The notes under the pieces were generated by a model. The model did no database searches. It was not told the origin of the DNA and saw only the letters and a list, made by a program, of their open reading frames with translations. Shown here in pieces: positions 28,823 to 37,906 of a DNA stretch of 64,000 nucleotides. How positions within the stretch are numbered: the first letter of the stretch is position 1; each line of letters starts with the position of its first letter. A program made the translations under genes and the position numbers. Origin of the DNA: Isochrysis galbana (taxonomy: Eukaryota; Haptophyta; Isochrysidales; Isochrysidaceae); the NCBI GenBank assembly GCA_018136815.1, contig CM030935.1:6653092-6717091 (forward strand), given 5' to 3'.

Positions 28823-30093
28823 TCAGGCTAGCCGCTCTGTTAGGCCGACCGCTTCCGCCACTTGTCTCAGGGTGTCGCTCATTTTCAATCTACCCTTTTG
28901 GTCCTCCGTGAATATCGGTGAGCTAAGTTCCCTTGGGGTTTTGATCTTGGGTTTCCTTCCCTGGGCGGCCTTTCCGGTCCTCGCCGAGTTGTAGAGGCTC
29001 GGCGGAGCGCGGCCTCTCACCAGGGTAGAAAATCTTATGAGCGTGGCTTCCAGTGCTGGTATATAGTGAAATTCGTACGACTCATATTTTACTCTATAGA
29101 AGTCTCTGATGATGTACCTCCACGCTATTACGTATAAGGATTTTAGGCTGTCGGGGGTAACCGCACTAGGATATGCGAAGAGTCTGTCCTTTGCCTTTTG
29201 CGTGCGCGACCTTTTGGGGCAAGGCGTGTAGTTGGTTATGGCGTCAATGGTTTCGAATATTTTCTTCGTCGCTGGGCACCACGCTAGGTGGCACGAGTCT
29301 TCGCGGTGGCATTGGCATAACCTGCATTCACTCGTCTGGCTGACCGCAAATCTGTTTCTGGTTCCGATTCTCCTGTGGGTTATGTGTTTGAAGTGTGGGT
29401 GTTTGTCGGTGTGTTTTAGCAGTGGAAGAGCGTATAGTCTTGCTATATGTTTCCACTCCTCCTTTGTAATGTCTAATCTCTTTTCCCATGCGGGTTTCGC
29501 CGTTTGTGGGGCATTCGTTCGGGCTATTTTTAGCGTGGCTTTCGTGATGTCTGAGACCGTGATCGCGTCTAGCGCTACTTTCCCTTTGTTTATAGCGTAC
29601 TCTTCCGCCAGAGGGTATTCCGTAAATCTCGGGCCTTTGTACCCGTTCTCCCATTTAGCCGGTGGGTGGTAGTACCGGACTTCACTCTCATCTGTTACGT
29701 CTCCGGTGCCGGATATCTCTCCTAGGTAGTCGGTGTCGGCTTGTAGCCATATGTTGTTCATTTTGGTAATGTAGCGCTCGTCTTCGGAGACTCTCACTTC
29801 TCTATTTGGTGTGTTTCCCGCCTCGTGTGGATGGGTTCCGCCATCGTGGTCGTCCGTGTCCTTTTTGTCCGCTGTCGGGCGTTCTTTCGCTTGTCCTAGT
29901 ACGCTTCTCGCGTGGCTGACCACCGCGTCCCATGATTCTAAGAATTCTTTTTTGTGGATAGTTCTTCCCTCATGTGTGAAGGTGTCGGGTAGGTGCTCGA
30001 CATAAGCCGAGCATTCCTCTTTGCTGTATGGCGTCGTAAAGGCGCCGTCTTTAAATACGTTATGTATTACATTAGTGTGTAGCGACTCCCATA
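28823..30093 (-). pseudogene. 5'-truncated non-LTR retrotransposon ORF tail (zinc-knuckle region)
   Basis: An open minus-strand frame from about 30093 (ESLHTNVIHNVFKDGAFTTP) through 29923 to a stop at 28823, over 400 codons and with no start in place. Near the middle: EEWKHIARLYALPLLKHTDK, HRRIGTRNRFAVSQTSECRL and CQCHREDSCHLAWCPATKKI, a C-x2-C...H..C zinc-binding arrangement seen at the C-terminus of many LINE polyproteins. No reverse-transcriptase motifs remain upstream: at about 30098 the sequence changes to an AT-rich palindromic element. Could alternatively be a separate gene with lost upstream exons; the similarity call rests on the Cys/His motif only. Confidence 0.5.
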
Positions 30094-30097
30094 GTGT

Positions 30098-30850
30098 AGA
30101 TATCTAGATATCTAGACATCCAGGACTTCTACTACGACTATATATATATGTAGTACTATACATACACCTTTCTATAATGTCTTTCTTCTTTTTTTCTTCC
30201 ACGCCGCTCCCCTTCCCCCCTCGCCCCTCGCCCCCTTCCCCCCCCCTTGTTTGTACGCGCCGCTGTTCGCTCGCCTGCTGCCCTCGTTGGCTCGAGGCGT
30301 GAGGAGGAGGAGGAGGGCCTCGCTGCCGCTGCCGCCTGTTGTTGGCATGAGCCCCCCTACCTACCCATCTTCCCATCTTTCTCCTCTTTCGCCCGCGCCC
30401 GGGTCATCGCTTCGGCTACGCTCTTGGGAGTGGAACGCATGTTCTCGAAAGCAGGCAAGTTCCATGATGACTTGAATAAAGCATCTCAAAGTCAGAGTGA
30501 TGAAACACTGGAGACTGGAGCATGCGCTTTTGGCCGCAGTCAACTATGATTGATTGTGTGAGTAAGATTAGTGAGGAGCCCTTGTGTAATCGTGATCGTC
30601 TCACAGTCCACTGACCGCCGGTGCCTGCTGTCAGCTGTAAGCCCGTCCGCGCTCGACGGACTGTAAGCAGCTAAAGAGGCCCGCTCGCTGCCCGCTATTC
30701 ACTAGATATACAGATACTAGATATCTAGATATTGGCGATTGCCATCTAGCTAGATATAGATAGTCGCCGGCTCTATCTAACTAGATATAGATAGTGAAAA
30801 TCGGGGGTGGATAACTAGATAGCTAGATATCTGGCTATCTAGTTCCACGC
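30098..30850. mobile_element. AT-rich palindrome-bounded element containing a hAT remnant
   Basis: Both edges carry CTAGATATCTAG-type words (30101-30116; 30704-30732 and 30775-30841) and the left edge truncates the LINE-like ORF. Between them, about 30378-30549 on the plus strand reads ARVIASATLLGVERMFSKAG then KFHDDLNKASQSQSDETLE, a hAT dimerisation-domain tail. I could not identify exact termini or a target duplication. Confidence 0.45.
30378..30549 (+). pseudogene. hAT transposase dimerisation-domain remnant
   Basis: Contains VERMFSKAG, the ER.FS.AG core of hAT transposases, followed by a degenerate helix and a stop. The remnant inside the 46613-47533 element has a matching ending (AAGAMHGDGDLRKAVKDSTLE), so the two belong to related elements. 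Confidence 0.55.
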
Positions 30851-30858
30851 CTTACTAA

Positions 30859-30863
30859 TAATC
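30859..30863. repeat. 5-bp target-site duplication, left
   Basis: TAATC directly abuts the left LTR and recurs at 41809-41813 directly after the right LTR. Confidence 0.85.
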
Positions 30864-32185
30864 TGTCGAGTCGAGCGCTACCGGAGGGCTCTGAGCCACT
30901 CCGTCGCGAGCGGCACCGGCGGCTAGCGCGGCGCTTTGTCCCTCCTCCCCACCGGGAGTCGGGTGAATGAAATTCTGGACTGGGTCGGGCAACCCCATTC
31001 GGGTGTATGGACAGGGAACGAACGGCGAACGAAGGACTGTGGGGCGGCGAGGCGCTCCTAGCGGCCCTAGTGTGTTGGGCTTTAAGAGATTGTTAGACCT
31101 ACAAAGAACTCTTCCCTCAGGGAGGGAGCCTAGGCTGCTTGAGTGCAGCGACGCAGCGAACAACGACGGACAAAGAGCCTGAGAACAACAGGATACACCG
31201 ACTCACGAACACACCGGAATCATTCACCCAAACAAAGCAAATTATCAAGCAACCGCGACCCCAAATCACCGATAACTCAAACACGTCGCGAGAGACGGAG
31301 AGAGAGAGCGAGAGAGAGAGAGACTCCGCAGCGACGGCCGGAGCGTGTCTCCGTTGTAACTTCCCACGTAGCGGAGAGTCCGAAGGGGAGCGTCATGTCG
31401 CGCGACCACGGCGATCACTTTGGATACAGATCGCAACGAGATGTCTTCACGACCGAATAAATCTTGCCGTTGAGCGTGAACCTTCTAGACGCTTCTAACG
31501 AACAACCCTGAGTAGCAACCAAGGGGAAGAAACACCAAAGGGGCCAAGGCTTGCATGTAACTTGCATCAAGGGGAAAGATTCCCTCACCTAGGAAGCGAA
31601 CCTACACCGATCTCCAAGGGGAGATGGCAAATTAAACCTCAAATCTCGAGCGGCTAGAGCAACCGACTCGCTCGCCAAACACCTTGACCGAGAAGAAAGA
31701 AGCAAGGACCTACAAGCCAAGGGTAGCGGACCTAGGGAATGTGAGAGGAAGTTTCCGAACGCCAACGCGAACGCCAAACGCGGGAAGGCAACGAAACCCT
31801 AACCAGGCCAAGCAGAACCTATGAAGAACAGGCCTGGACGACAACGAAAGTCAGCAGGTCCCAAGAAAGAACCGGAACCCAACAAGAAACGACAAGCCTT
31901 GCAAGAAGCTAAACAAGCCTTCACAAGGTAACCTGAGAGCCTGAGACAAGCGCGCAGCGAGTGACAGGCGACCTGGCTCCTTTGGGTCAAGATTACCCGA
32001 AAGGAGGAAACCTGGAATCTAGACCTGACAAACAGGCTAGAAGGAACGAAACGAGAACTCGAATTCTAGATCGCTAGGGACGAACCCTACCAACCTAGGT
32101 ATGCCTGAGCTTCACCGTGTGGCCGCACGGCGAAGGACCTGGAATCAAGAGCCTGGAAATCGCATCATCTGGGATGAATGCGACA
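30864..32185 (-). repeat. LTR (3' copy)
   Basis: Matches 40487-41808 at a constant offset of 9,623 from its first TGTC to its final GACA; no difference seen in the stretches compared. Includes an AG-rich microsatellite (31296-31322). Confidence 0.92.
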
Positions 32186-32572
32186 CCCCCCGACTAAGAT
32201 CGAGACGTCTCCCGATGTCGAGCGGTGAACCTGGAAACAGAGACCTGGAAACTGGAACCTGAGCTGACCAGAGGTCAGAATCGGAACAAGAAGCAACGGA
32301 ACATAGCGAGCGAAACGTGGAGACAAGAACACCCTTTGGATCCAAAGCGAGCACGAAATCGGCGGCTTAACGCGGCGGCCTCTTTCGTACGCACTGCCCC
32401 ACCCACTTCTCCCTTTTACAGGAGCTTTGCTCGGGTGTTGCGCCGGGTGTAGAGCGCAGGCAGCACGCGTTCATCACCTCCATGATTCGCTCGGACGGAA
32501 ACTTGAACTCGGAGCCCTAGCCGAGGCGTGGGGCTAGCCTAGAGGGACGGGTCCCTTACCCAAGACATGGGA

Positions 32573-35500
32573 TCAACGAGAATGGAGCCTGGATCGAGTG
32601 CGCGACGACGGCGCATCGAGAACGGGAGGAAGAGGAGTATCCCTGGCCGACGAAGAAGTTGCTTCCGGGGACTCAACATCTTCTGGACAAGTCTCTTCGA
32701 CGGAGCGATCATAATCATCAAGCAAATCAGAACAACGACGGAGCAACTCGGAACGAGGCTCCCAGGTGGCTTCTCGAATAGAATAGCCACGCCACTTCAC
32801 GAGGTACTCGATAGAACCGCCATGGCTACGACGATCGAGCAACTTTTCAACGATGTACTCGTCGTCAGCCAGCGGCTCTTCATCAACGAAAGTATGATAC
32901 GGCCGGAGGTTCGAGATATGCACCTCCTCCTTGACTAACCCTAGCCGGTGAAGCATTTGCTCGAACGAAGCTTGTGCCCTGGCCTCTTCGGAAGGACCCA
33001 CGCCCGTTGACCAGATGCCCACATCATCGAGGTAAGGCATGCAGATCTCCCACGCTAGCGCACCGAGAACGATGTCCATCAAGCGGCACATGTAGGAGGG
33101 ACCTGATTGGATGCCGAACGGTAGAAAGTTGAACTCGTATTTGCCGCGGTGGGTAGTGAAAGCGGTGATATGTTTGTGCGACTCTTTGATCGGGATGCCC
33201 CAAAAGCCAGAGGCTAAATCGAGAGTACATAAAAAGAGAGAACTGAGCGGCCCTTGGCCGGACGCTAGCCTATCAATAGCCTCTACAATGAGGGGTAGAG
33301 GGCTATCCTCGACGCGTAGCTTGGCGTTCGTGTCGCGGTAGTCCACGCAGAATCGAACGGAGCCATCTTTCTTGCTGACCAGGACTACTCGGGAAGCCCA
33401 AGCCGAATTTGACTTGCGAATAATGCCGGCGGCTTCCATCTTGGCTACCTCCTCTTCTATGATGAGCTCGCCTGCGCGGCCCACTCTAGACGGAGCATGC
33501 CGGTGAGGAACAGCACCGGGGTTGAGTGGCAACTCCACCTCGAGAACATGCGTATGGTTTGGAGCCCCCGGGTGCAACGCGAAAGCTTTGATGCGCCGGG
33601 CCAAGAGTTGGCGTACTTCTTCTCGTTGATCGTCGGAAAGAAGCCGGTCTGGATCGATGGTGGCTGAGTCGAGTAGGGCTCGTTGCTCCTCGCTCAGCGC
33701 GGTGACAGGGTCACCATCCCCCTCGCTTCCAGTCGGAGTCCAGCCCCGGTGCAACTTGAAACGCACCTGGAGCGAAGCTATCGGATGCAGAGACGGCAGG
33801 GTCAGCGCATTGACCCCGGTGTGGACGATCGTCACCGCGATGCGGTGATCGTCCGTGGGCGTGACCACCGTGGGCATTACGAGAGGAGACGAATCGAGAG
33901 CCTCGCGATTTGGTAGGCGGTCGACCAGCATCGCGCAGTCCGAATGATCTCGGAGAGCTAGCGGAACCCTGACCCAGATGGTTGCGCGGTGGAAGGCAGG
34001 AATCGTCACCGCTTGCTCCGTGTAGAGAAGGTATTCGGACGAGGTAGACGCCGGAGCTTTGGCCGCAAACTCGTCGGCAGACTCAAAGAGAGGTGTATAG
34101 AGTGGCTGCCTAGCATCAGCAGCAGCCTCACCCTCCGATCCGGCCGGGATCTCTCGTGTTCCCGTCGACCTCTCCAGAAAGTCGACAGTCAGCGGCTGAC
34201 CGGGTGACATCGAGATAGCTCCGACGAAGCCGGAGTCCGCGACTGGGGGCGGCGCCGTGGAAACTCTGACTACACATTCGGAAAGGACTCTTGAAGAGTC
34301 TTCTGAATCGCCAGAGGCCGGACGGAGGCGGAGGCTTCCTTCCGAGCTCGCGGCGTCGAGAGAAATGGTAGCGGAGTGGGCGGCCAAAAAATCGTTCCCG
34401 AGCAGAAGCATCGCGTTTCCTTCGATGACCGCGAACGAATGACGGAAGAGGCGACCGGACAAGGAGAAGACGAGGCTAGCCCGGCCCCTAGTGATGAGAG
34501 GAAGGCCGTCCGGCCCATGTAGGTTGGGGACGGTAGCGTCCGATACGCGTTCGACGCAAGCGTCTTCAGGTAGTCGATCGAGAAGAGCAGTGGTGATTAC
34601 TGACGGGCCCGCTCCAGTGTCAGCCAGGGTGCTGTTCACCGTGAGGGCAACGTCCGGGAGAACGAACCCTTGAGCTGCGCGGTCGCCATCGGCACGGCAG
34701 ACCACGAGATCGCGGACATAGAGGCAGTGACGAGGGTAGAGTGGCGGCGGAGTGTCCGCGATAGATTCTACTGGAAGCGAGGTTCCGGCTCCGGGTGACG
34801 GGGTGGTTGGATTGGAGGCTGGCCTGGACGGAGAAGATTCATCGACGTGGGGCACTCGCTCGATAGCGGCGGCTACCGTCTGCGGCACGAATGGTATTGA
34901 AGAGTATGGGGATGCCTTTGCTGAATTAGAGGGGTTAGGCACGCCATCATAGCCTAGCCCTCGACGGTCCGTCGGATGCCGAGGTTGATCCATTTGGCGT
35001 GACCATTCCTTCTCCAGGGACTTTTGCAAGGCTGTCTTCGGAAGCTTCGACAACTCGGAAAAACCAGCCGCACTGAGGCCCCTAGCGGCAGCCCCATCGC
35101 CACACAATGCCTGTGGAGTACCTTCTCCGTCGGCGGCGTCGGAGGGCTTGGTCTCGAGGGCCTGCATGCTCCGGTGTTCTGGAGTCTCGGGCGTATCATC
35201 TTCTCCCGAGTCCAGCCCAACATCCCCGTTTTCAAGTGGCCTTTCGGCTACGACCGAACCGGTCGGTTCGGCCACTCCTTCGTCGCCAGCCGTGAAGGAG
35301 GCGCTCGGAGATAGTGCATTGATGCCTTGAGAGCCCAGTCGAGACAAGATGGAAGGTTCCGACGGCTCCGCAGCTGCCGCTTGCTCAGCGATTTCTTGGG
35401 CGATGGAAGGCGTGACATCCTGCCACCGATGGACCCCCGAAATTACATCACGATCGAAGACCTGCCACTTGCTGCGGCGCTTCTTCACCGTGTTTGGAGG

Positions 35501-37903
35501 GCCTGGCGTTGTAGAGCGGTCCCTTATGGGCCACTCCCACGGCGTGAAGCGGTCTCCTTTCGCCTCGGTCCCGTCTTGCGATACGATAGTTTCCGAGTCC
35601 TCCTGATGAAGCAGGCGAGACGCATCGGCAACGGGGCCTACGTCCGGGATCACGACAACCGAATCAGACACTAGCGAACCGCTGGGAGGCGTGAGGTGAG
35701 AGCTAGAAGCTGCTTCGCCTCTCCCCTCCATGAAGCGAGCCAGAGCCGTCCTCGGCTCAGCCAGTTCGAAGCCGGTCGAGCAGAGCGAAGGGCGTTCTCT
35801 CAAGCTGGCAGCAGCTTGGGAAATTGCCCAGTCCACCGTGAAGTCGAGCGAACGCGACGCCTTGGCTTCGCGCGCATAACGGCGCAAGACCGGCATCCAC
35901 TGGGCCGCCATTGCACCGGCAATGCCCACATAGGTGCGGCTGCGAAGGGCGCCACGGTGGGGCGACGGCGATAGATCCGCCATCGCGGATAGACGTCCCT
36001 CGACAATCTTCGAAGGCTGCAGGGGCGGGAGTGAAGCCGTCAGGTACAGGCCAGTTGCTTTTTGATGGCCCGTGCCGTGCTGCCACGGCTGCACAAACTG
36101 CCGCGGTCGCAACCCCCCGACTAAGGCGGAGGCTTCCGCGTGCATTCGAGGATTTTCGACGGCAACGAAAGGCGCGTTGGCGCTTGCCATGGCGAGGAAG
36201 ACTCTAGCGGCGGATTCGAGAGCCTGGCGTCGTCCCGGCTCCCGATCGAGCCACTGGCAACTCACCGCCGACAAATACGTGCACGGCGGATGCGCGACCA
36301 CGAGGTCCCAACCGAGGTTTTGAATGTGAAGAGCATCTCCGCAGAAGTGGGGAATGTAGTCGATCTCCGACGGTCGTAGATCGCACGTCGCGACGTGCGC
36401 TCCGGCGAGTAGGAACATCGAAGACACGACCCCGCTAGCTTCACCGACGACTAGAACGCGGGGTGGAGGAATCCCCTCGGCCGCGTCGAACGTCACGGCG
36501 TCGTGGATCGCCGCTAACTCAGCGCAAAGCTCGTCAAAATGCGTCGGCAGTACGGCAGAGGGTGATGAATGAGTGCTCGCGTGCGGCCGCCGCAAGGCTA
36601 GAGCAGCTTCGGCGAGATGGCGGGGCAAGATGACGGAGGAACCGCTAGCCCGGGCACGGGAGGCGGCTAACATTTGGAGCTCGCGCGTAGGGGCGCGGGC
36701 AGCTTCAGTAGACTTGGCGGCCGAGGAACAACCAACCACGGCGATCCGGTGGATGGCCTCGGCAGTAGAATTCAGGGGGAGGGGGTCGTCGCCCTGAAGT
36801 TTCGGTGGGCTAGACCTGAAGGGGGTTGGCTCCGGCGGGCGATCCCTGGAACAGGGATCCTCCGGAGAGCCGAGAGAAAGAGGAGACGCCGGCGTCCGTG
36901 TGGGGCGCGACGAGAGATCGTAATCGACGGCCCCTGCGTCTCCCGAGTCTGGGGTGGCCACGGCGTGAGCGCGGAAAGCCGCAGCTCCCTTGGAACCTTC
37001 ATCTTCATTGACTCCGGAAGCCGACCCTTCCGGGTCGGGAACCAGGTCAGAAACGAGAACAGGTGCAACTTCGAGACGAGAGAATGAACACGATGACGGA
37101 GAAATATAACGAACCGGGGAGAGAGGTGAGGAGGAGGCACAAGTCTCCGCCTCCACTGCACGAGAACCTACGGTAGACAACGACAATTCGTCCGCAGAGC
37201 GGCTCCGGCTATGGCCCTTGGGAGAGAGGTCTCCAGTGGGGTCCCGAAGAGCAGAAACAGGTAAAGCAGCAACAACGTTTTCGGACGCGGCAGCGGCCAC
37301 GTCGGACCTATCCATAGAACCTAGAGCAGAAGATGATACCGAGTCGACAGCCCTCGAGGGCTTTACAACTGACTGTTTACGAAACGAAGAGACCGAAGAC
37401 GCGTCGGATCCACCTAGCCCACCCCCTTGGGCAGGGCCGTCGGGGGATGAATCCAGGGATGAAGATGCGTCGAAAGACCTAGGAGAATTAGAAGAAACCG
37501 AAGACAGCATAGTATCCGTAGAAATAGATTCCAAGAGGGGCAGCGAGCGAGAATCGGCCCCTAACATCCTAATAGCGTGCGGAGTAATAGAAGAACTTGT
37601 AGACGTACACGAATTTCGGAGAGTCGGGTCGCGACTATCTCCGGGGCAAACCTGTTTCCAGGAGCCCGGGTCAAGTGTCGACTCCGGCTTCCGAGATAGC
37701 CGTTCGGCGGGGGCTTCAGCCGGCGAGGCGGCTCCCACCGTCGAGGACTGAATAGAGCTAGAGACAGGGGGAGAATCGCCGCGTCGACAGCTCTTCTCCC
37801 CAAGCGGCGTAGGGATCGGATCGGGATGGTGGTGGTGGCGTTCAGGCCCACCGCCCGCGATGTTCTCCGCCAGGGTTTGAAGGACGGGGACCCCGCCGGA
37901 CCC
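32573..37903 (-). CDS. pol: pol: methyltransferase-like + protease + RT + chromodomain (RNase H/integrase deleted)
   Basis: 1,776 codons open in the gag frame after its TAG; no start of its own is evident. Numbering from just after the TAG: about 1-460 Ser/Pro-rich linker; about 475-670 a methyltransferase-like domain (VLVVGEASGVVSSMFLLAGA, CDLRPSE, WDLVVAHPPCTYLS, FVAVENPRMHA, QPWQHGTGHQKATGLYL); about 1070-1180 retropepsin with TLADTGAGPSVIT (catalytic Asp) and LLLGNDFL; about 1440-1650 reverse transcriptase with KDGSVRFCVDYRDTN, FLCTLDLASGFWGIPI and the YLDD active site; then, after QMLHRLG, LVKEEVHISNLRPYHTF of the integrase C-terminus and a chromodomain (EYIVEKLLDRRS, YLVKWRGY, ATWEP). 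The RT thumb, RNase H, and integrase HHCC and DDE parts are missing. Protease and RT palm motifs are intact, so the deletion is likely recent. Confidence 0.88.
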   Translation of the reverse strand, partial: GSGGVPVLQTLAENIAGGGPERHHHHPDPIPTPLGEKSCRRGDSPPVSSSIQSSTVGAASPAEAPAERLSRKPESTLDPGSWKQVCPGDSRDPTLRNSCTSTSSSITPHAIRMLGADSRSLPLLESISTDTMLSSVSSNSPRSFDASSSLDSSPDGPAQGGGLGGSDASSVSSFRKQSVVKPSRAVDSVSSSALGSMDRSDVAAAASENVVAALPVSALRDPTGDLSPKGHSRSRSADELSLSTVGSRAVEAETCASSSPLSPVRYISPSSCSFSRLEVAPVLVSDLVPDPEGSASGVNEDEGSKGAAAFRAHAVATPDSGDAGAVDYDLSSRPTRTPASPLSLGSPEDPCSRDRPPEPTPFRSSPPKLQGDDPLPLNSTAEAIHRIAVVGCSSAAKSTEAARAPTRELQMLAASRARASGSSVILPRHLAEAALALRRPHASTHSSPSAVLPTHFDELCAELAAIHDAVTFDAAEGIPPPRVLVVGEASGVVSSMFLLAGAHVATCDLRPSEIDYIPHFCGDALHIQNLGWDLVVAHPPCTYLSAVSCQWLDREPGRRQALESAARVFLAMASANAPFVAVENPRMHAEASALVGGLRPRQFVQPWQHGTGHQKATGLYLTASLPPLQPSKIVEGRLSAMADLSPSPHRGALRSRTYVGIAGAMAAQWMPVLRRYAREAKASRSLDFTVDWAISQAAASLRERPSLCSTGFELAEPRTALARFMEGRGEAASSSHLTPPSGSLVSDSVVVIPDVGPVADASRLLHQEDSETIVSQDGTEAKGDRFTPWEWPIRDRSTTPGPPNTVKKRRSKWQVFDRDVISGVHRWQDVTPSIAQEIAEQAAAAEPSEPSILSRLGSQGINALSPSASFTAGDEGVAEPTGSVVAERPLENGDVGLDSGEDDTPETPEHRSMQALETKPSDAADGEGTPQALCGDGAAARGLSAAGFSELSKLPKTALQKSLEKEWSRQMDQPRHPTDRRGLGYDGVPNPSNSAKASPYSSIPFVPQTVAAAIERVPHVDESSPSRPASNPTTPSPGAGTSLPVESIADTPPPLYPRHCLYVRDLVVCRADGDRAAQGFVLPDVALTVNSTLADTGAGPSVITTALLDRLPEDACVERVSDATVPNLHGPDGLPLITRGRASLVFSLSGRLFRHSFAVIEGNAMLLLGNDFLAAHSATISLDAASSEGSLRLRPASGDSEDSSRVLSECVVRVSTAPPPVADSGFVGAISMSPGQPLTVDFLERSTGTREIPAGSEGEAAADARQPLYTPLFESADEFAAKAPASTSSEYLLYTEQAVTIPAFHRATIWVRVPLALRDHSDCAMLVDRLPNREALDSSPLVMPTVVTPTDDHRIAVTIVHTGVNALTLPSLHPIASLQVRFKLHRGWTPTGSEGDGDPVTALSEEQRALLDSATIDPDRLLSDDQREEVRQLLARRIKAFALHPGAPNHTHVLEVELPLNPGAVPHRHAPSRVGRAGELIIEEEVAKMEAAGIIRKSNSAWASRVVLVSKKDGSVRFCVDYRDTNAKLRVEDSPLPLIVEAIDRLASGQGPLSSLFLCTLDLASGFWGIPIKESHKHITAFTTHRGKYEFNFLPFGIQSGPSYMCRLMDIVLGALAWEICMPYLDDVGIWSTGVGPSEEARAQASFEQMLHRLGLVKEEVHISNLRPYHTFVDEEPLADDEYIVEKLLDRRSHGGSIEYLVKWRGYSIREATWEPRSELLRRCSDLLDDYDRSVEETCPEDVESPEATSSSARDTPLPPVLDAPSSRTRSRLHSR
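35880..36480 (-). other. cytosine-DNA-methyltransferase-like domain inside the retrotransposon
   Basis: Domain limits within pol. Motif I-like VLVVGEASGVV with an acidic CDLRPSE; motif IV PPCTYLS including the catalytic-type Cys, preceded by WDLVVAHP; motif VI-like ENPRMH; then QPWQHG..HQKATGLYL..LPPLQP. This order and wording match phage/bacterial-type cytosine methyltransferase relatives better than eukaryotic DNMTs, as judged from memory of those families. All key residues are present, so activity is plausible. It might methylate element DNA, or be retained as a nucleic-acid-binding module. Confidence 0.7.
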
Positions 37904-37906
37904 CTA
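37904..37906 (-). other. in-frame TAG between gag and pol (candidate readthrough stop)
   Basis: Minus-strand context CCTCAG-TAG-GGGTCCGGCG. Exactly 55 sense codons separate it from the first codon previously counted as pol, all in the same frame with no other stop. G/C-rich sequence follows (GGGTCCGGCGGGGTCCCC), which could form a hairpin. Confidence 0.7.

Noticed and set aside
31139-31498. Plus-strand frames inside the LTRs (also at 40762)
   Set aside because: They are antisense to the element and overlap the 5' part of the gag frame; low-complexity, no support.
33111-37750. Many plus-strand frames opposite pol
   Set aside because: Antisense shadows of a long GC-rich coding region.
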